Positions 17,147 through 25,486 of a stretch of DNA of 64,000 bases are shown here, piece by piece (position 1 is the stretch's first letter; the number at the start of each line of letters is the position of its first letter). The position numbers and the translations under genes were made by a program. This DNA comes from Rossellomorea orangium. GTDB taxonomy: Bacteria > Bacillota > Bacilli > Bacillales > Bacillaceae_B. Location: contig NZ_JAHWGH010000018.1 in assembly GCF_019334305.1 (NCBI RefSeq), forward strand, positions 494,850 through 558,849, in the 5' to 3' direction. A model generated the notes under the pieces. It saw only the letters and a list, made by a program, of their open reading frames with translations, ran no database searches and had not been told where the DNA came from.

Positions 17147-17929
17147 ATGATTCAAAAGATCGGACTCGCCCAAATGGACATCGCATATGGGCGTCCAGAA
17201 GAAAACAAAGGAAAAGTAGAACATTGGGTCAAAAAAGCAAAAGATGATGGCTGTCATACAGTCGTTCTTCCCGAGCTGTGGACAACAGGCTATGACCTTA
17301 CAAGGATGGATGAAATTGCAGATGAAGAAGCAAAGGATTCCTCTTCCTACCTTACTTCCCTTTCAAAAAAATATTCCATACATATCATAGGTGGATCTGT
17401 TGCGAACAAAACGAAAGAAGGGGTAAAAAATACACTTTTAGCCGTTGATTCTAACGGACAGTTGGTCAAACAGTATTCAAAACTTCACCTGTTTAAACTG
17501 ATGGATGAACATCTTTATTTACTTCCAGGACATGAGGACGGAATGTTTACTCTTGATGATACAAAAATGGCTGGACTCATTTGTTACGACATCCGTTTTC
17601 CAGAATGGTTCAGAAAGCATGTACTATTGGGAGCCAAGGTTGTTTATGTGGTTGCTGAGTGGCCGCGAGCAAGAATCGATCACTGGCAAACACTCTTAAG
17701 GGCACGTGCGATCGAAAATCAATGCTTTGTTATCGCCTGCAACCGTGTTGGCAATGATCCTGACAATGAGTTTGGAGGGTGCTCCCTCATCATTGACCCT
17801 TGGGGCAAAATCCTTGCTCAAGGTACTCACACAGAACAACTGGTTTCAGCCGCAATCGATCTGCAAGAGGTAGAAGAAGTCCGTAGGAAAATTCCCATCT
17901 TCCAGGATCGGAGACCGGATTTCTATTAA
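17147..17929 (+). CDS. mtnU: Carbon-nitrogen hydrolase (omega-amidase-like)
   Basis: A nitrilase-superfamily enzyme of 260 residues with the Glu-Lys-Cys triad: Glu in VVLPELWTTGYD, Lys in YSKLHLF, Cys in GLICYDIRFPEWFR. Its context and similarity to B. subtilis YkrU/MtnU suggest an omega-amidase that hydrolyses 2-oxo-acid amides such as the product of glutamine transamination by MtnE; this is inferred. ATG at 17147 follows GAGGTGA, which is better than the in-frame GTG at 17138. Confidence 0.88.
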   Translation: MIQKIGLAQMDIAYGRPEENKGKVEHWVKKAKDDGCHTVVLPELWTTGYDLTRMDEIADEEAKDSSSYLTSLSKKYSIHIIGGSVANKTKEGVKNTLLAVDSNGQLVKQYSKLHLFKLMDEHLYLLPGHEDGMFTLDDTKMAGLICYDIRFPEWFRKHVLLGAKVVYVVAEWPRARIDHWQTLLRARAIENQCFVIACNRVGNDPDNEFGGCSLIIDPWGKILAQGTHTEQLVSAAIDLQEVEEVRRKIPIFQDRRPDFY

Positions 17930-17942
17930 TTTCAAAAAATCA

Positions 17943-17972
17943 TTGACATGGAAAATACTTCAATGGTACTAT
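17943..17972 (+). promoter_or_regulatory. Sigma-A-type promoter for mtnKA
   Basis: A perfect TTGACA (17943-17948), an 18-base spacer and TACTAT (17967-17972), about 45 bases before the S-box aptamer. Confidence 0.7.
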
Positions 17973-18017
17973 TCAATTCAAATGAAACATTCTGAAAATT
18001 AATTAAATAGTGTACGC

Positions 18018-18177
18018 AACTCTTATCAAGAGCTGGCTGAGGGATTTGGCCCTATGAAGCCCAGCAACCGACCATCATACCGTTGAAAAACGGGGCGCTC
18101 TATGCGCCGGATTGATCAATCCAGTAAGGCACGGTGCTAATTCCAACAGAAAGATAGTCTTTCTGAGAGATAAGAGG
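18018..18177 (+). promoter_or_regulatory. SAM-I (S-box) riboswitch, mtnKA, with enlarged P3 region
   Basis: CTCTTATCAAGAG, CTGAGGGATTTGGCCCTATGAAGC, CCAGCAACC, CACGGTGCTAATTCC and AGATAAGAG mark a full S-box. The P3 position holds about 60 bases with three successive perfect mini-hairpins: CCGTT-GAAA-AACGG, GGCGC-TCTAT-GCGCC and GGATT-GATC-AATCC. The mtnW copy has about 15 bases there. Confidence 0.95.
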
Positions 18178-18195
18178 CGACGAAGATGAATCTTC

Positions 18196-18225
18196 AAGCC
18201 TCTTTCAAACATGGAAGAGGCTTTT
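18196..18225 (+). terminator. Riboswitch terminator before mtnK
   Basis: AAGCCTCTTTC pairs with GAAGAGGCTTTT, followed by a T-rich stretch. It lies between the aptamer and the mtnK start. Confidence 0.85.
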
Positions 18226-18285
18226 CTATTGCCCCGGAAAAGCCTCCATCACACCCCAAAAGGTGCATCAATAGGAGGAAATACA

Positions 18286-19470
18286 ATGGCACTCACCAAA
18301 CTCAATACGTATCAACCACTTACTGAACTTTCTGCCATAGCGTTGGCCAAACGTCTAAAAATTTTTGATGATGCTTCTCAATTAACTTGTGAAGAAATCG
18401 GAGATGGAAACCTGAATCTGGTCTTTCATGTAGTTGAACGGAGTACAGATAAAGGGATCATCATCAAACAAGCTCTTCCTTATGCAAAAGTTGTTGGTGA
18501 AAGCTGGCCCCTGACTATCGAGAGGGCAAGGATTGAAGCGAGTGCCCTAAATCTTCAGAGGTCATTTGTTGGAGACCTCGTACCGGAAGTATATTATTCT
18601 GATCCAGCACTAGCCATTACCGTGATGGAGGATCTAAGCAAACTCACAATTGCTCGCACAGGCCTAATCCAAGGAAGCAAATATCCTAAGCTATCAGAGG
18701 ATATAGGGACATTTCTCGGGAATACATTGTATTTCACATCGGATTATGCCTTACATCCCTTTAAGAAAAAGGAATATGTGAAGGAATTTTCAAATCCTGA
18801 ACTATGTAAAATTACCGAAGACCTTGTTTTCACGGATCCTTTCTTTAATAGCGAAACTAATGACTATGAGGAAGAACTAACCGAGGATGTTCAACAATTA
18901 TGGGATGATTTCAAGGTGAAACTCGAGGTGGCAAAATTAAAGAAGAGCTTCTTGACTGAAGGCGAAGCACTGCTGCACGGGGATCTTCATACGGGCAGTA
19001 TATTTGTCGATACCTGCCAAACGAAAGTGATCGACCCGGAATTTGCATTTTATGGACCAATTGGTTTCGATATAGGTCAGTTTATTGCCAACCTCATTTT
19101 CCAAGTAGTCTCAAATCCTGAAGAAAAAGAAACCATTCTTGATACTATCAAAAATACTTGGCACGTTTTCTCTTCAACGTTCGCGGGACATTGGAAAGAG
19201 AGCGGAGATGCCTATACGAAAGTCGATGGGTATCTTGAATATGTATTGGAGAAAAGTTTCCGGGACAGCATCGGCTTTGCAGGATGTGAATGTATCAGAA
19301 GGACGATCGGTCTTGCACATGTGGATGACCTGGAGAGCATCAGTTGTAAGGAACGTAGGCTAAAAGCAAAACGGGCCTGTTTGAACATTGGAAAAAGACT
19401 CATTATAAACCGTACGGATATTCAATCGATCGAGGAACTTCTGACGATTGTACGGTCACATTCTGAATGA
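18286..19470 (+). CDS. mtnK: 5-methylthioribose kinase
   Basis: A 394-residue kinase of the aminoglycoside-phosphotransferase-like fold. The catalytic loop [12 protein letters not shown] (about 253-264) and metal-binding [11 protein letters not shown] (about 272-282) are clear, and [14 protein letters not shown] is the glycine-rich N-lobe region. It phosphorylates 5-methylthioribose for MtnA. ATG at 18286 follows AGGAGG; the longer frame to 18211 starts inside the riboswitch terminator and is not used. It forms an operon with mtnA. Confidence 0.95.
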   Translation: MALTKLNTYQPLTELSAIALAKRLKIFDDASQLTCEEIGDGNLNLVFHVVERSTDKGIIIKQALPYAKVVGESWPLTIERARIEASALNLQRSFVGDLVPEVYYSDPALAITVMEDLSKLTIARTGLIQGSKYPKLSEDIGTFLGNTLYFTSDYALHPFKKKEYVKEFSNPELCKITEDLVFTDPFFNSETNDYEEELTEDVQQLWDDFKVKLEVAKLKKSFLTEGEALLHGDLHTGSIFVDTCQTKVIDPEFAFYGPIGFDIGQFIANLIFQVVSNPEEKETILDTIKNTWHVFSSTFAGHWKESGDAYTKVDGYLEYVLEKSFRDSIGFAGCECIRRTIGLAHVDDLESISCKERRLKAKRACLNIGKRLIINRTDIQSIEELLTIVRSHSE

Positions 19471-19483
19471 AAAGGAGATACTC

Positions 19484-20536
19484 ATGACACAAACACTTAC
19501 CATACCAACCTCACTCGAGTGGCATGAAGATCATTTACTGATCCTTAATCAACAAAAGCTGCCAAATGTAGTTGAATATCTTAAACTTAGAAATCTGCAT
19601 GAATATTATGAAGCGATTGTCTCACTCAAAGTAAGGGGGGCACCGGCAATCGGGATCACTGCGGCATACGGGCTCGCTCTAGCCGCAAGTCAATATGACA
19701 CAGAAAATCTGAAAGAGTTCATGAGCCTTTTCACACGTGATAAAAAATACCTTGCAGATTCAAGGCCGACTGCTGTCAATTTATTCTGGGCATTGAACCG
19801 CCTGGATAAAGTACTGGAACATGTACAAACCGTAAATGAAGCAAAGACCGATTTGATTCATACAGCTATCCAGATTCATACAGAGGATGAGGAGGTATGC
19901 AGGATGATCGGGGAGTTTGCCCTGACAGTATTGGATGATAAGCGTAAGGTTATGACCATTTGCAATGCCGGAAGCATTGCCACAAGTAAATATGGAACTG
20001 CACTCTCCCCTTTTCACTTAGGAAGGGAGAAAGGGATCGGGTTTCAAGTGTTCGCCTGTGAAACTCGGCCAGTGCTTCAGGGTGCTCGTCTGACTGCTTG
20101 GGAACTTCAGCAGTCAGGTGTTGACGTGACCCTTATTACCGACAGCATGGCCGCTCATACTATCAAGGAGAAAGGAGTGGAAGCGGTGATAGTCGGCGCT
20201 GACCGTATAGCTGCAAATGGGGATACTGCAAATAAAATCGGAACATCGATGCTTGCCATTCTATGTAGCCATTACAGTATTCCTTTTTATGTGGCTGCCC
20301 CCTCCTCCACGTTTGATCTGGACTCTAAGACAGGTGAGGATATCCCCATAGAAGAAAGAGCACGTGAAGAAATCACGACGATGGCAGGCTCCATCATCGC
20401 CCCAGAAAATGTCCCAGTTTATAATCCCGCCTTTGACGTGACCTCGAATGAGTTGATTGCTGGTATCATCACAGAAAAAGGAGTGTTGTATCCTGACTTT
20501 GAAGAAAGCATAGGACGTGCCATTGGAGTAATTTAA
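19484..20536 (+). CDS. mtnA: Methylthioribose-1-phosphate isomerase
   Basis: A 350-residue eIF2B-alpha-like protein. It contains [31 protein letters not shown] (catalytic cysteine region), [20 protein letters not shown] (catalytic aspartate and NK motif), and [12 protein letters not shown]. It converts methylthioribose-1-phosphate to methylthioribulose-1-phosphate, feeding MtnB. ATG at 19484 follows AAAAGGAG. It lies 13 bases after mtnK and ends at a terminator. Confidence 0.95.
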   Translation: MTQTLTIPTSLEWHEDHLLILNQQKLPNVVEYLKLRNLHEYYEAIVSLKVRGAPAIGITAAYGLALAASQYDTENLKEFMSLFTRDKKYLADSRPTAVNLFWALNRLDKVLEHVQTVNEAKTDLIHTAIQIHTEDEEVCRMIGEFALTVLDDKRKVMTICNAGSIATSKYGTALSPFHLGREKGIGFQVFACETRPVLQGARLTAWELQQSGVDVTLITDSMAAHTIKEKGVEAVIVGADRIAANGDTANKIGTSMLAILCSHYSIPFYVAAPSSTFDLDSKTGEDIPIEERAREEITTMAGSIIAPENVPVYNPAFDVTSNELIAGIITEKGVLYPDFEESIGRAIGVI

Positions 20537-20540
20537 AGAA

Positions 20541-20561
20541 GAGAAGGGACTTCACCTTCTC
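20541..20561 (+). terminator. Terminator of mtnKA
   Basis: GAGAAGG pairs with CCTTCTC, followed by TTTT. Confidence 0.7.
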
Positions 20562-20580
20562 TTTTCCCCTATCTATCCGG

Positions 20581-21171
20581 TTATATCAGCTTGGTAGAAG
20601 CCCACATTTCCCTCGGATTCACCTCGTATATGCCATTTTCACGGTACATGAACTGATGGATGATGAATTCTCTCCTTAATGTGGCAAAGTCTTCATGGAA
20701 TTGTTGAATATATTCATTCAATTCTTTTTCCTCATACTTTTCACCCACTTTGAGTCCCTCCACCATATGTTCGAGTATGAATAGTTTTTTCTTTTGTTGT
20801 GAAGGAATGGTCTTGATCCGTCCATTTTTCTCCAGGAAATTATTTTTCACTTTCTGTTTCTCTTTCATTAGTTGTTCTGTCAACGTTCTTTCCCCTTTCT
20901 CTTCATGAGCAAATCTGTGAAGAACATCCCCGTGATGATTTAGTACTTTTTTATTCAGAAAATAGTAAATCGTGTTTTTCTCCCGTCTTGAATAGACAAG
21001 ATTGCATTCTTTAAGCTTCGTCAAATGATGGGAGATTGTGGGTGCCGTAAGCCCAAGTTTCCCCGCAATGGCCCCTACGTGCAGGTTTTCTTCTGCCAGT
21101 AAGTAGACAATCTTAATACGGGTCGGATCCCCCATTGTTTTATGAAAAGCCACCTGTTTACTAAGCTGCAA
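20581..21171 (-). CDS. ArsR-type winged-helix regulator with C-terminal DUF2087
   Basis: A 196-residue two-domain protein. The N-terminus (about 5-85) is an ArsR-family winged helix (MGDPTRIKIVYLLAEENLHV, then LTAPTISHHLTKLKECNLV). No metal-binding CxC pattern is visible. The C-terminal part (about 120-190) matches the DUF2087 pattern, with EKELNEYIQQFHEDFATLRREFI. The ligand and target are unknown. It is preceded by a perfect 32-bp palindrome that is a probable self-binding operator. No obvious target gene is adjacent. Confidence 0.82.
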   Translation of the reverse strand: MQLSKQVAFHKTMGDPTRIKIVYLLAEENLHVGAIAGKLGLTAPTISHHLTKLKECNLVYSRREKNTIYYFLNKKVLNHHGDVLHRFAHEEKGERTLTEQLMKEKQKVKNNFLEKNGRIKTIPSQQKKKLFILEHMVEGLKVGEKYEEKELNEYIQQFHEDFATLRREFIIHQFMYRENGIYEVNPREMWASTKLI

Positions 21172-21193
21172 AAGTTGCCACCCCTTTTTATAA

Positions 21194-21225
21194 TTAGATT
21201 ATCATCTAATTAGATGATAATCTAA
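21194..21225. promoter_or_regulatory. Perfect 32-bp palindrome, probable operator
   Basis: TTAGATTATCATCTAA is followed directly by its exact reverse complement, each half itself a TTAGAT..ATCTAA near-palindrome. It lies 22 bases before the start of the ArsR-type gene, where promoter and operator would be expected. Confidence 0.65.
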
Positions 21226-21300
21226 ACAGGTGAAAGAATCAATCTGTTTTTTCAGAAAGATTCATCAAGTCTGTGGTAACTGGTGCAAGATGCATAAAAA

Positions 21301-21336
21301 AAAACAGATATAATCCCAGGGGATTATATCTGTTTT
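21301..21336 (-). terminator. Terminator of ogt
   Basis: A 16-base stem, AAAACAGATATAATCC against its complement with a four-base loop, followed by a T run on the minus strand. It lies directly after the ogt stop. Confidence 0.85.
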
Positions 21337-21338
21337 CC

Positions 21339-21794
21339 TTAACTTTCCAGTGACAATAAGATTTCTTTTTTATCGATTTGCGTACCTGCATAGCCTGTGA
21401 GTTTCTTATTCTTCCCGATGACTCGGTGACAGGGGATGATGATGGGGAACCGGTTTGCTTTATTCGCCTGTCCAACTGCCCGCACGGCTTTAGGTCTACG
21501 AACGGTTTCTGCTAAATCTTGATACGAACAGGTTTCACCATATGGGATGTCTTGAAGGGCATTCCATACTTCCAATTGAAAGTCTGTTCCTTCTATTTTC
21601 AGAGGAAGATCAAATACTCTCCTTTCCCCATTAAAAAATTCATGCAGCTGTTCCTTCGCCTTTAGAAGAATGGGATGATCCGCTTCATTGGATACTTCTT
21701 CTTCAACGAACTGCACAGAAAGCAATTGATTTTGATCTGCAGAAAGCTTAAGGTTCCCGATGGGACTAGCAATAGTGATTGAATGAAACGACAT
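21339..21794 (-). CDS. ogt: Methylated-DNA-[protein]-cysteine S-methyltransferase
   Basis: A 151-residue suicide alkyltransferase. The acceptor cysteine is C122 in the conserved PCHRVIG motif; the helix-turn-helix region is IPYGETCSYQDLAE, and VRAVGQANKANRFPI precedes the active site. It repairs O6-alkylguanine in the cytoplasm. It follows the kinase gene by 14 bases and is probably cotranscribed with it. Position between kinase and mtn genes matches B. subtilis ogt. Confidence 0.93.
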   Translation of the reverse strand: MSFHSITIASPIGNLKLSADQNQLLSVQFVEEEVSNEADHPILLKAKEQLHEFFNGERRVFDLPLKIEGTDFQLEVWNALQDIPYGETCSYQDLAETVRRPKAVRAVGQANKANRFPIIIPCHRVIGKNKKLTGYAGTQIDKKEILLSLES

Positions 21795-21808
21795 TTTAAA
21801 GGACTCCT

Positions 21809-23962
21809 TTATGATTTTGGCAAATAAATATGGAAGATGGTCCCTTCTCCAACAATGCTCTCAACCTGGACGCTTCCTTTATGCTCTTTAATAATTTTAA
21901 AGCTTACCATCAGGCCAAGTCCAGTCCCTCGTTCCTTTGTTGTATAAAAGGGTTCACCAAGCTTTTTTATTTTATCTTTTGAGATCCCGCCTCCCTGGTC
22001 CTTGATTTCGATATGAATCATTTCTTCTGCTGTTTCCTTGATGCTGATTGAAATGACCCCGCCACCTGACATTACTTCAATGGCATTCTTAATCACATTG
22101 ATGAATACCTGCTTTAACTGATTGGGTTCAGCTACGATAGACGGCAGGTTCACCTGATAATTTTCCTCATACTGAACATTATGCATGACTGCCTGGGCAC
22201 TTAATAATTCAACCGTATCCTTCATGATTTTGATTAAATCCGTTTCCTGGAATTGGATTGCCTGAGGCTTTGCCAGTACCAGAAATTCCGTAATGATCGA
22301 CTCAATTCGCTGAAATTCAGAAGTGATAACATTAAAGTACATTTCATGATCTTTGCCCACGCTGTTTTCCAGCAGTTGAATGAACCCTTTAAGTGCGGTC
22401 ATCGGGTTCCTGATCTCGTGGGCGATCCCTGCAGCAAGTTCCCCCACAACACTTAATGTATCTGATTTTCTTAATTGTTCCTGCATTTCAATCTGATCTG
22501 TAATGTCACGGATGATAGTTAAATTCAAGTTGGAAAGTAAATTATATTTAGATGATAGCTCTACATATTGAACTCTTTCCCTATATGAAGTTAACGTCTT
22601 TAAAAACGTCGCTTGACCGTCCTCTTTCAACTGCTGCAAATATTCATCATACGATTCTTCACCAGGCTCTATATTCAATATTTCCCGAACATCCTTACCG
22701 ATGAGCTGATCTTTTTCCATGTTGATGATTTTACTCACTTCAGGATTTGCATCTACAACAACATAATTATGATTCGTCAGCAGCAATCCGTCCAAAGACC
22801 CTTCGAAAATCTTCCGGAACCGTTCTTCGCTTTCTCGTAATTCCTTCTCCATTTGATACCGTTCACTGACATTACGAAATATCGTCATATTATATCCATC
22901 AACGGAGTGAAGTTTGGATGTGAATTCCAGATGCTTCAGCTGGTTGTTTGGCATGAGGAACAATACCTCATCCCGCACTGCTCCGCTTCTGTTCAATTGT
23001 TCCATGACCAAATCGAATTTTTGGCTTTCTAGAGGATACACGAAGTCCCTGATTTTTTTTGAAAGGAGTTCGGATAGGGTACACTCGAATATCTTCAGGG
23101 CAGATGAGTTCGCTTTAAGAACCCTGCCGTCTTGATCCCATAATACAATGGCATCAATTGCTTCCTCAAACAGCCCCTTGAACAACTCTTCATTTCGCTT
23201 GAGTTGAATTTCCATCTGCCTTTTCTCCGTGACATCTCTAAGAATGGCCATGTGAAGTTTGTGATGAACATATGGACTTGTCGTGAATTCCACGATTGAA
23301 ATGCTTTGAGATTTCTTGATCGGAATTTCACCGCGGGCTTTTTTGTTCTGAGATATCAATTCTTTAATCTTATCGATCTTATAGTGAGCATTCTCCGGAA
23401 TGAAAGAGCTGATATTCCTGGAGGTGATCTCTTCCTTATCGAGTCCTACTTGTAAACTAAAGGCATGGTTTACATCATTGATATTACCATCAATATCGAA
23501 TAAGACGATCCCTTCTGATGCATTTTGAAAAATGTTAGATAATAAATGCACGTTCAAATGATCTTTGCGCTCCTTCTCCTTCAGTTCCGTTACATCCTTG
23601 AAGTATAAATATGCATTGGGAGAAATGGTCGATTTTTTAAGCAATAACTCAACATGAATAATTTTATTGTCATTGACGTTCATCAGAGTTTCATCCTCTA
23701 ATGTTTTCCCTGTTTCCATCACTTCTTTATAATGGGTCACGATAGGAGCTGGTACAGAGGAGAAAAATATGCTGAACAGCTTTCCGACTGCATTTTCATC
23801 ACTTATTTGCAGGGTGTCACATGCCTCGGGGTTGGCATAAACGATTTTCAACTCATGATTGATGACAAGCATCGGCATGGGTGAAGCTAGGCAAATTTCC
23901 CTATCGATGGGATGACATTGTTCCTCGTTTTGCTCTTTCTTTAATTTACTGCTATTAGTCAT
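21809..23962 (-). CDS. kinE: Multi-PAS sensor histidine kinase (KinE-like)
   Basis: The 717-residue kinase has no membrane segment, so it is a soluble sensor. About four PAS domains occupy residues 25-490. The HisKA domain carries the phosphorylated histidine in AAGIAHEIRNPMTALKGF (about 508-525), and the HATPase domain shows N, G1 and G2 boxes (NVIKNAIEVM, IKDQGGGI, GTGLGLM). In Bacilli such orphan kinases feed the Spo0F-Spo0B-Spo0A phosphorelay. The chromosomal position agrees with B. subtilis kinE. The signal is unknown, and there is no response regulator nearby. Confidence 0.85.
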   Translation of the reverse strand: MTNSSKLKKEQNEEQCHPIDREICLASPMPMLVINHELKIVYANPEACDTLQISDENAVGKLFSIFFSSVPAPIVTHYKEVMETGKTLEDETLMNVNDNKIIHVELLLKKSTISPNAYLYFKDVTELKEKERKDHLNVHLLSNIFQNASEGIVLFDIDGNINDVNHAFSLQVGLDKEEITSRNISSFIPENAHYKIDKIKELISQNKKARGEIPIKKSQSISIVEFTTSPYVHHKLHMAILRDVTEKRQMEIQLKRNEELFKGLFEEAIDAIVLWDQDGRVLKANSSALKIFECTLSELLSKKIRDFVYPLESQKFDLVMEQLNRSGAVRDEVLFLMPNNQLKHLEFTSKLHSVDGYNMTIFRNVSERYQMEKELRESEERFRKIFEGSLDGLLLTNHNYVVVDANPEVSKIINMEKDQLIGKDVREILNIEPGEESYDEYLQQLKEDGQATFLKTLTSYRERVQYVELSSKYNLLSNLNLTIIRDITDQIEMQEQLRKSDTLSVVGELAAGIAHEIRNPMTALKGFIQLLENSVGKDHEMYFNVITSEFQRIESIITEFLVLAKPQAIQFQETDLIKIMKDTVELLSAQAVMHNVQYEENYQVNLPSIVAEPNQLKQVFINVIKNAIEVMSGGGVISISIKETAEEMIHIEIKDQGGGISKDKIKKLGEPFYTTKERGTGLGLMVSFKIIKEHKGSVQVESIVGEGTIFHIYLPKS

Positions 23963-24132
23963 TTCTTCATCCCCCTACTATTTTAAAAGACGACCATTGG
24001 CTTAACTCTTTATAGAATTCGCATAGCTTCCCATACTTTTGGTGATAATTAACAATGAAATTCATGTTTTGCTCATTGTATCCTAGGGTAAGAATGAATG
24101 AGGATTAAACTATTCTAAAAGATGGTGAAGAT

Positions 24133-25158
24133 ATGAAACAGCGCGACTATTACTTCGACAATGCCAAATTCATTTTGATCTTTTTAGTGGTATTTGGACA
24201 TATTATCCGGTCCTATATTGAAAGTGACCCATTTATCCTTTCTTTGTATAAAACAATATACACCTTTCATATGCCGGCTTTCATTCTTGTGGCAGGATTT
24301 TTCGCAAAAGGGTTCTATAAAAAGGGGTATATCCAAAAACTTGCAAAAAAGCTGATACTCCCTTACATTGTGTTTCAATTAATCTACACAGTGTATTATC
24401 ACTTTCTTTATAAGGAATCAACATTCGAGGTTGATCCGCTCAATCCACACTGGTCATTATGGTTCCTTATAAGTCTATTCTGTTGGAACGCTTTGCTTTA
24501 TGCTTTCATCAAGTGGTTTAAGTTTAAGCCGGGAATCGGCCTGACAGTGGCTTTCTCCCTTGGACTAATCGTGGGATTTGCAGATGTCATTTCAAATTAT
24601 TTGAGCCTTTCCAGAACATTTGTCTTCTTCCCGCTTTTCCTTATGGGATATTATATGGAAAAGGAGCACTTCGAATATTTTAAAACGAATAAAGCCCGTT
24701 TAGTGGCAGGTTCATTATTTGTACTTGTATTTTTGGGAATGTATTTTGTCCCTGAATTCTCAGATAAGTGGTTGCTCGGTTCCAAACCTTATGGGGACTT
24801 CGCATGGAATAACACTTTCAGTATGGCAGTCAGGGCAGCTGTTTACTTACTAAACATCGTGATGATTTTCAGCTTTTTTACATTCGTGCCTACAAAGAGA
24901 CAATTTTTCACTAAATGGGGGAAAAATACTCTCTATGTTTACTTGCTCCATGGTTTTCTCATACGTTTATTCCGTGAAAGCCAACTTAAGGACACGATTG
25001 ACCCTACTACAAGCTTGCTTTTGTTACTCGGGGTATCTTTCGTGCTAACGATGCTCTTTTCAACGAAATTCTTTACCAGCATCACTCAGCCTATCATAGA
25101 GTTTAAATCAACAAAATTGCAGAAACTGCTTTCCAAAAGGGAAATAAAAACAAGATAA
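24133..25158 (+). CDS. ykrP: Acyltransferase-3 family membrane protein (YkrP-like)
   Basis: A 341-residue polytopic protein with about ten helices. It opens RDYYFDNAKFILIFLVVFGHIIR, where the histidine of the first helix is the conserved residue of acyltransferase family 3. Such enzymes O-acylate sugars or wall polymers at the membrane. The divergent neighbour is the kinE-like gene, as in B. subtilis. It ends at a terminator. The substrate is unknown. Confidence 0.82.
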   Translation: MKQRDYYFDNAKFILIFLVVFGHIIRSYIESDPFILSLYKTIYTFHMPAFILVAGFFAKGFYKKGYIQKLAKKLILPYIVFQLIYTVYYHFLYKESTFEVDPLNPHWSLWFLISLFCWNALLYAFIKWFKFKPGIGLTVAFSLGLIVGFADVISNYLSLSRTFVFFPLFLMGYYMEKEHFEYFKTNKARLVAGSLFVLVFLGMYFVPEFSDKWLLGSKPYGDFAWNNTFSMAVRAAVYLLNIVMIFSFFTFVPTKRQFFTKWGKNTLYVYLLHGFLIRLFRESQLKDTIDPTTSLLLLLGVSFVLTMLFSTKFFTSITQPIIEFKSTKLQKLLSKREIKTR

Positions 25159-25168
25159 ACTTCAGTAG

Positions 25169-25207
25169 AAAGGGCTGACCCAATTGTATGCACGGGTCAG
25201 TCCCTTT
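25169..25207 (+). terminator. Terminator of the acyltransferase gene
   Basis: AAAGGGCTGACCC pairs with GGGTCAGTCCCTTT, with TTTTCTTG following. Confidence 0.8.
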
Positions 25208-25355
25208 TCTTGTTAAACTATTCTCTTAAATCAGGCAGACTAGCTTCCATCTAACACAATTTTCAAAAAACTATTATTTACTTAATATTATTCGCACAAT
25301 TTCCTAAAATTCCTTCTAATAGTTACAAGAAATTTAAATTCATTTTAGACAAACA

Positions 25356-25384
25356 TTGAGCTTTTTCGCAAGCTTCGATAAAAT
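25356..25384 (+). promoter_or_regulatory. Sigma-A-type promoter for the radical SAM gene
   Basis: TTGAGC (25356-25361), a 17-base spacer and TAAAAT (25379-25384), about 100 bases before the start codon. Confidence 0.55.
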
Positions 25385-25486
25385 GATAATCAGTATGATG
25401 TACGAACATCTTTGGTCATCTACCATATAGTAAAAGAAATTCATATGGCTGAGCGCCGGATTGATTTAGAATAGAGGAGATTATTA

